A stretch of 35,327 nt of DNA. It comes from Eubacteriales bacterium. GTDB taxonomy: Bacteria; Bacillota; Clostridia; Saccharofermentanales; DTU023. The notes under the pieces are model-generated. The model was not told where the DNA came from and searched no databases. It saw only the letters and a list, made by a program, of their open reading frames with translations. The stretch is taken from the NCBI GenBank assembly GCA_030537595.1, contig JAUNVR010000002.1, positions 105,245-140,571 on the forward strand. The letters run 5' to 3'. The position numbers were made by a program, and so were the translations under genes. How positions within the stretch are numbered: the first letter of the stretch is position 1; each line of letters begins with the position of its first letter. Of the stretch, positions 32,987 through 35,327 are shown in pieces.

Positions 32987-33925
32987 ATGAGATATCAGGA
33001 AGACGCTGTTTTAATCTTAGCCGGACCGACTGCATCTGGTAAATCATCCTTAGCCGTTAATTTGGCCGCTTTATTAAATGCGGAGATTATTTCTGCAGAC
33101 TCAATGCAGATTTATCGCTATATGGACATCGGCACAGCTAAAATAATGCCGGAAGAACGCCAGGGAATAGCACATCATTTACTCGATATTGTAGATCCAG
33201 ATCAGAATTTCACCCTTGCTGATTGGCTCCTAGCAGCTAGAAAAAAGGTCAAAGAGATTCGGGCAAGTGGCAAATTGCCCTTGATTTGTGGTGGCACGGG
33301 GCTCTATTTGGACTTTCTAATTGAAGGTTTAGTTTTACAAGATAATAAGTCTGAAGAGTCAGAGTTTAAGCTTGAAGATAAGGAAAAGTTCCGAGCAAAG
33401 ATTCTCCAAGTCGGCCTGGATAAAGCCCATCAGAAAATAGCCGAACTCGATCCGGCAGCAGCTGCTGTGATTAAAGAGAATGATGAAAAAAGGATTGTCC
33501 GCTTTTTTGAACGCTTAGAATTAACCGGGCTGACCTTGAGTGAGCATAACGCAAGGAGTCAGAGGGAGGCAGAAAGCATTGGCCAGGTCTTTGCGTACTA
33601 CTTAGCACCTGAAAGAGAGCTCTTATACCAAAGAATCAATCTAAGAGCAGAAAGAATTTTTGCCCAAGGTTTGATTGAAGAGTTCAAAATGCTCAATCTA
33701 CTTTTTCCTGATTTTACTTCTAGTCAAGCTTATCAGGCGATTGCTTATAAGGAGGCTGAGAAGCTGATTAATGGTAGTGAAAGCTACGCTGAAGCAGTTT
33801 CCCGCCTGGCCCAAAGCACTAGGAATTACGCTAAAAGACAGCTTTCATGGTTTAGGCGGAAGGCCTATTATCAAGCAGTTCAGCCAGAGCAGGCTAAAAA
33901 GATAATCCTCGCCGAATTTAGCTGA
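32987..33925 (+). CDS. miaA: tRNA dimethylallyltransferase MiaA
   Basis: Adds the dimethylallyl group to A37 of tRNA, the substrate later methylthiolated by MiaB. ATG 32987 is used, one base after the mutL stop; a TTG at 32978 is also in frame. This gives 312 residues. The P-loop is GPTASGKSS (13-21), followed by ISADSMQIYRYMDIGTAK (about 36), HHLLDIVDPDQNFTLADW (about 62), ICGGTGLYLDFLIEG (about 94), DEKRIVRFFERLE and YAKRQLSWFRR near the end, all MiaA hallmarks. It completes the order miaB-mutS-mutL-miaA-hfq known from many Clostridia. Confidence 0.96.
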   Translation: MRYQEDAVLILAGPTASGKSSLAVNLAALLNAEIISADSMQIYRYMDIGTAKIMPEERQGIAHHLLDIVDPDQNFTLADWLLAARKKVKEIRASGKLPLICGGTGLYLDFLIEGLVLQDNKSEESEFKLEDKEKFRAKILQVGLDKAHQKIAELDPAAAAVIKENDEKRIVRFFERLELTGLTLSEHNARSQREAESIGQVFAYYLAPERELLYQRINLRAERIFAQGLIEEFKMLNLLFPDFTSSQAYQAIAYKEAEKLINGSESYAEAVSRLAQSTRNYAKRQLSWFRRKAYYQAVQPEQAKKIILAEFS

Positions 33926-34078
33926 GCATAAAAGTAGCTTTATATTTCAATAGATTTTTCTAAAAACCGTCAAAACTCGTGAAAAGATACCTAGATTTTT
34001 AAGTTTCAAACAGGCTAGACTGGACTTAGTTAAAGAGTTTTATTTAAAGTTTTTGTATCGAGAGACGGAGGTTTAAAG

Positions 34079-34414
34079 ATGAATTTAGAAATGAAACGAA
34101 GTAACACAGCTAAGACAGCTTCAAGATTGGAAGAAGTTTATTTAAATCACTGCCGGAAAAACCGGGTGAAAGTTGATTTAAAGACTGCGAATCAGTCATC
34201 GCATATTAGTGGATACATTGTCGGCTTTGATGCCGATAGTCTGATTGTTGAGGCAGAGGGATCACAAAATCTGATCTATAAGTCTGGAATTGTAAGCATT
34301 TGCCCACAAGTTGAAGTCGATTTCATATTTAATGAAGCCTGGCGTGAAAATCGCAGACAATGCCCTGATTTCAGCGCAGTCTTGCAAAGAGATAACGTTC
34401 ATCGCTATCACTAA
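34079..34414 (+). CDS. hfq: Divergent Hfq-like Sm-fold RNA chaperone
   Basis: A 111-residue protein in the canonical hfq position after miaA. An Sm-like core spans about residues 16-74: RLEEVYLNHCRKNRVKVDL, then SGYIVGFDADSLIVE and the Sm2 motif IYKSGIVSICPQ. Tyr and Lys of the classical YKHA are kept, but the His-Ala is Ser-Gly here. Gln8-Asp9 of the E. coli proximal face correspond to Glu-Glu. The G-x-I-x-x-FD pattern is conserved. A 35-residue C-terminal extension (DFIFNEAWRENRRQ onward) is longer than in typical Gram-positive Hfq. The ATG follows an ideal GGAGG. The 153 bases before it hold no convincing promoter, so it may be transcribed with miaA. The gene runs straight into a structured RNA region. 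Confidence 0.8.
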   Translation: MNLEMKRSNTAKTASRLEEVYLNHCRKNRVKVDLKTANQSSHISGYIVGFDADSLIVEAEGSQNLIYKSGIVSICPQVEVDFIFNEAWRENRRQCPDFSAVLQRDNVHRYH

Positions 34415-34424
34415 TTGACAAGTA

Positions 34425-34529
34425 CCGGCCTGAAACGATACCTCAAAGCAATAACAGTAAAACGGCCGGATATTTGCTACAGCGGGAAAAGTATCTTCTA
34501 GCAATAACAGCACTATTTAATCCCGCTGT
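34425..34529 (+). ncRNA. Two hairpins displaying AGCAATAACAG loops after hfq (3' UTR element or small RNA)
   Basis: Hairpin A: CCGGCC (34425-34430) pairs with GGCCGG (34464-34469). Hairpin B: ACAGCGGGA (34479-34487) pairs with TCCCGCTGT (34521-34529). Each loop is exactly 33 bases and contains AGCAATAACAG (34447-34457 and 34500-34510). The stems are unrelated in sequence, while the loop motif is kept. The motif reads as successive ARN triplets (AGC-AAT-AAC-AGT-AAA and AGC-AAT-AAC-AGC), the distal-face binding pattern described for E. coli Hfq. A consensus TTGACA (34415-34420) stands right after the hfq stop, but a good -10 is missing (GATACC at 34437). The element could be the hfq 3' UTR or an RNA processed from it. 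Confidence 0.55.
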
Positions 34530-34531
34530 TG

Positions 34532-34562
34532 CGGCAGCTCCTTAAAGGGGCTGCCGATTTTT
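34532..34562 (+). terminator. Intrinsic terminator ending the hfq transcript / candidate small RNA
   Basis: CGGCAGCTCC (34532-34541) pairs with GGGGCTGCCG (34547-34556) around TTAAA, with one T-G pair, then A and five T residues (34558-34562). Confidence 0.92.
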
Positions 34563-34591
34563 AACTTTAAGTCTAGGCTCTGATAAAGATA

Positions 34592-34619
34592 TTTGAGATA
34601 ATCGACTTTGTGCTATAAT
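34592..34619 (+). promoter_or_regulatory. Extended -10 promoter of the last gene
   Basis: TGCTATAAT (34611-34619) is a perfect -10 with a TGN extension. TTTGAG (34592-34597) at 16 bp is a modest -35. The start point of about 34626 rules out the in-frame GTG at 34624 as the initiation codon. Confidence 0.75.
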
Positions 34620-34650
34620 TAGCGTGAATTTTAGGAAAGGGCGATATTTC

Positions 34651-35226
34651 GTGCCACAGGAAGTTAAACATAATTCAGATCAGAAAAGCTCTGTAAACAA
34701 TGGACCTGGGTCCCAGCGGACTCAGCCGAGACTTGCTGTGCCGAAAATCAAAAAGGCTGCAAATAAGGCAGCCCTAGATTTAGGCCTAACTAAGGTGCTA
34801 AGCCGTAAGAGCAGCGCTAAGCCTAAGGCTGAGGCCAGGCAGCGTGTGGCAGGTGAATTAAAGCAAGCCAGGGGACGTAAACAGCGCCCCGTAGATGCTG
34901 GACAGGGCGCGCGGCTGGATGACCGGACTCGGAGATTATCCCAGGCCGGGGTCGCAGCAGCTAAAGCTCAGTCTGAGAAGCTCGAGCCCTGGGAAAAAGA
35001 TCGCCAAGATGGAGCTAAGGTCTATAAGCTATTAGGGTACACAACCTCAGCGCGAGTCGATCGAAAGTATCAACTAGAAAGACGGCAGAGATCATTAAGA
35101 AAGATTCTAGTTTATGTTTTAACTGTAATCATTCTTTTGATTCTGTTTTCGATTAATAAACCAATTAAGAACATCGGTGAAATAAGACGGATTCTGGGTA
35201 TAGACTCAATCTTAAGCCAGGAATAG
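34651..35226 (+). CDS. Unknown basic, single-pass membrane protein
   Basis: Not recognised. GTG 34651 is chosen because AGGAAAGG lies about ten bases upstream and the promoter start point is about 34626; this gives 191 residues. Residues 1-145 are hydrophilic, rich in Lys, Arg, Gln and Ala and probably disordered, with a short conserved-looking segment EPWEKDRQDGAKVYKLLGYT (about 112-131). One membrane segment (about 153-169: LVYVLTVIILLILFSIN) is followed by only about 22 residues. The topology should be N-terminus in the cytoplasm. The extracellular part is too short for DivIC or FtsL. The basic tail could contact nucleic acid or the membrane surface. Confidence 0.75.
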   Translation: MPQEVKHNSDQKSSVNNGPGSQRTQPRLAVPKIKKAANKAALDLGLTKVLSRKSSAKPKAEARQRVAGELKQARGRKQRPVDAGQGARLDDRTRRLSQAGVAAAKAQSEKLEPWEKDRQDGAKVYKLLGYTTSARVDRKYQLERRQRSLRKILVYVLTVIILLILFSINKPIKNIGEIRRILGIDSILSQE

Positions 35227-35260
35227 AGGTTTTTTTAATAAAGCCCTTTTAATCATAGCG

Positions 35261-35294
35261 CGAACTTCACAAAACTATTATTTTGCGAAGTTCG
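35261..35294. repeat. 14 bp inverted repeat near the window end
   Basis: CGAACTTCACAAAA (35261-35274) and TTTTGCGAAGTTCG (35281-35294) are inverted with a single mismatch around CTATTA. There is no T-run on either side, so a simple terminator is unlikely. It may be an operator or the leader of a gene beyond the window. Confidence 0.6.
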
Positions 35295-35327
35295 TAAAAT
35301 AAGTAAATTAGCTAAATCCTGTCCTAG

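Noticed and set aside
34262-34513. Minus-strand open frame of 83 codons across the hfq end and the hairpins
   Set aside because: No start context; it covers the structured RNA and part of hfq by chance.
35261-35294. SOS box (CGAAC-N4-GTTCG) in the terminal inverted repeat
   Set aside because: The half sites match, but they are separated by far more than four bases, so it is not a LexA site of the Bacillus type.

Overview
The window reads as chromosomal core DNA of a Bacillota (Firmicutes) bacterium, most likely a member of the Clostridia. The evidence is a type A RNase P RNA, a PyrR-type pyr attenuator, the miaB-mutS-mutL-miaA-hfq cluster, YtxH/YtxG-like envelope proteins, a YfhO-family protein, a PyrK/PyrD (class 1B) pair, strong AGGAGG-type ribosome binding sites, and sigma-A-like promoters that mostly have 17 bp spacers. 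I saw no prophage, insertion sequence, CRISPR array or toxin-antitoxin pair. Genus cannot be fixed from the sequence alone.

Layout. 1-3231: the 3' end of a Nif3-family gene whose last codons overlap rnpB, then a long PurM-type AIR synthase and a ytxH/ytxG-like pair. 3362-6857: a 1000-residue YfhO membrane protein overlapping a ComEB-type dCMP deaminase. 6829-10355 (minus strand): a response regulator, a HAMP/PAS sensor kinase and an RluF-type pseudouridine synthase in one overlapping operon. 10476-13397: an RluA-family pseudouridine synthase, then a CofE-like ligase overlapping an MscS channel gene. 13434-15927: four tRNAs (Pro-TGG, a CAT tRNA, Tyr-GTA, Leu-CAA) with clear promoters and terminators, interleaved with a left-handed beta-helix protein and a Gate-domain membrane protein.

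15935-20612: the pyrimidine operon pyrR-pyrC-pyrF-pyrK-pyrD behind a promoter and a PyrR-binding attenuator. It is followed by a degenerate orotate-phosphoribosyltransferase-like gene with its own promoter and a small membrane protein. 22187-26791: a MoxR-DUF58-transglutaminase cluster. 26808-34414: miaB, mutS, mutL, miaA and a divergent hfq. 34415-34562: directly after hfq, two hairpins whose 33-nt loops both carry AGCAATAACAG, then an intrinsic terminator. 34651-35226: an unknown basic single-pass membrane protein.

The genes work together as follows. PyrR senses uridylates and attenuates de novo UMP synthesis by PyrC, PyrKD and PyrF, and the dCMP deaminase feeds dUMP to dTMP synthesis. MutS/MutL perform MutH-independent mismatch repair, and MiaA/MiaB make the ms2i6A37 tRNA modification. 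The most unusual features are the structured hfq 3' region beside a non-canonical Hfq, the promoter and P1 helix of rnpB nested in the nif3 coding end, the CofE-like ligase coupled to MscS, the PRTase-like gene with an eroded PRPP motif, and repeated placement of promoterless protein genes just behind terminators of stable RNAs. No clearly new multi-gene system was identified.
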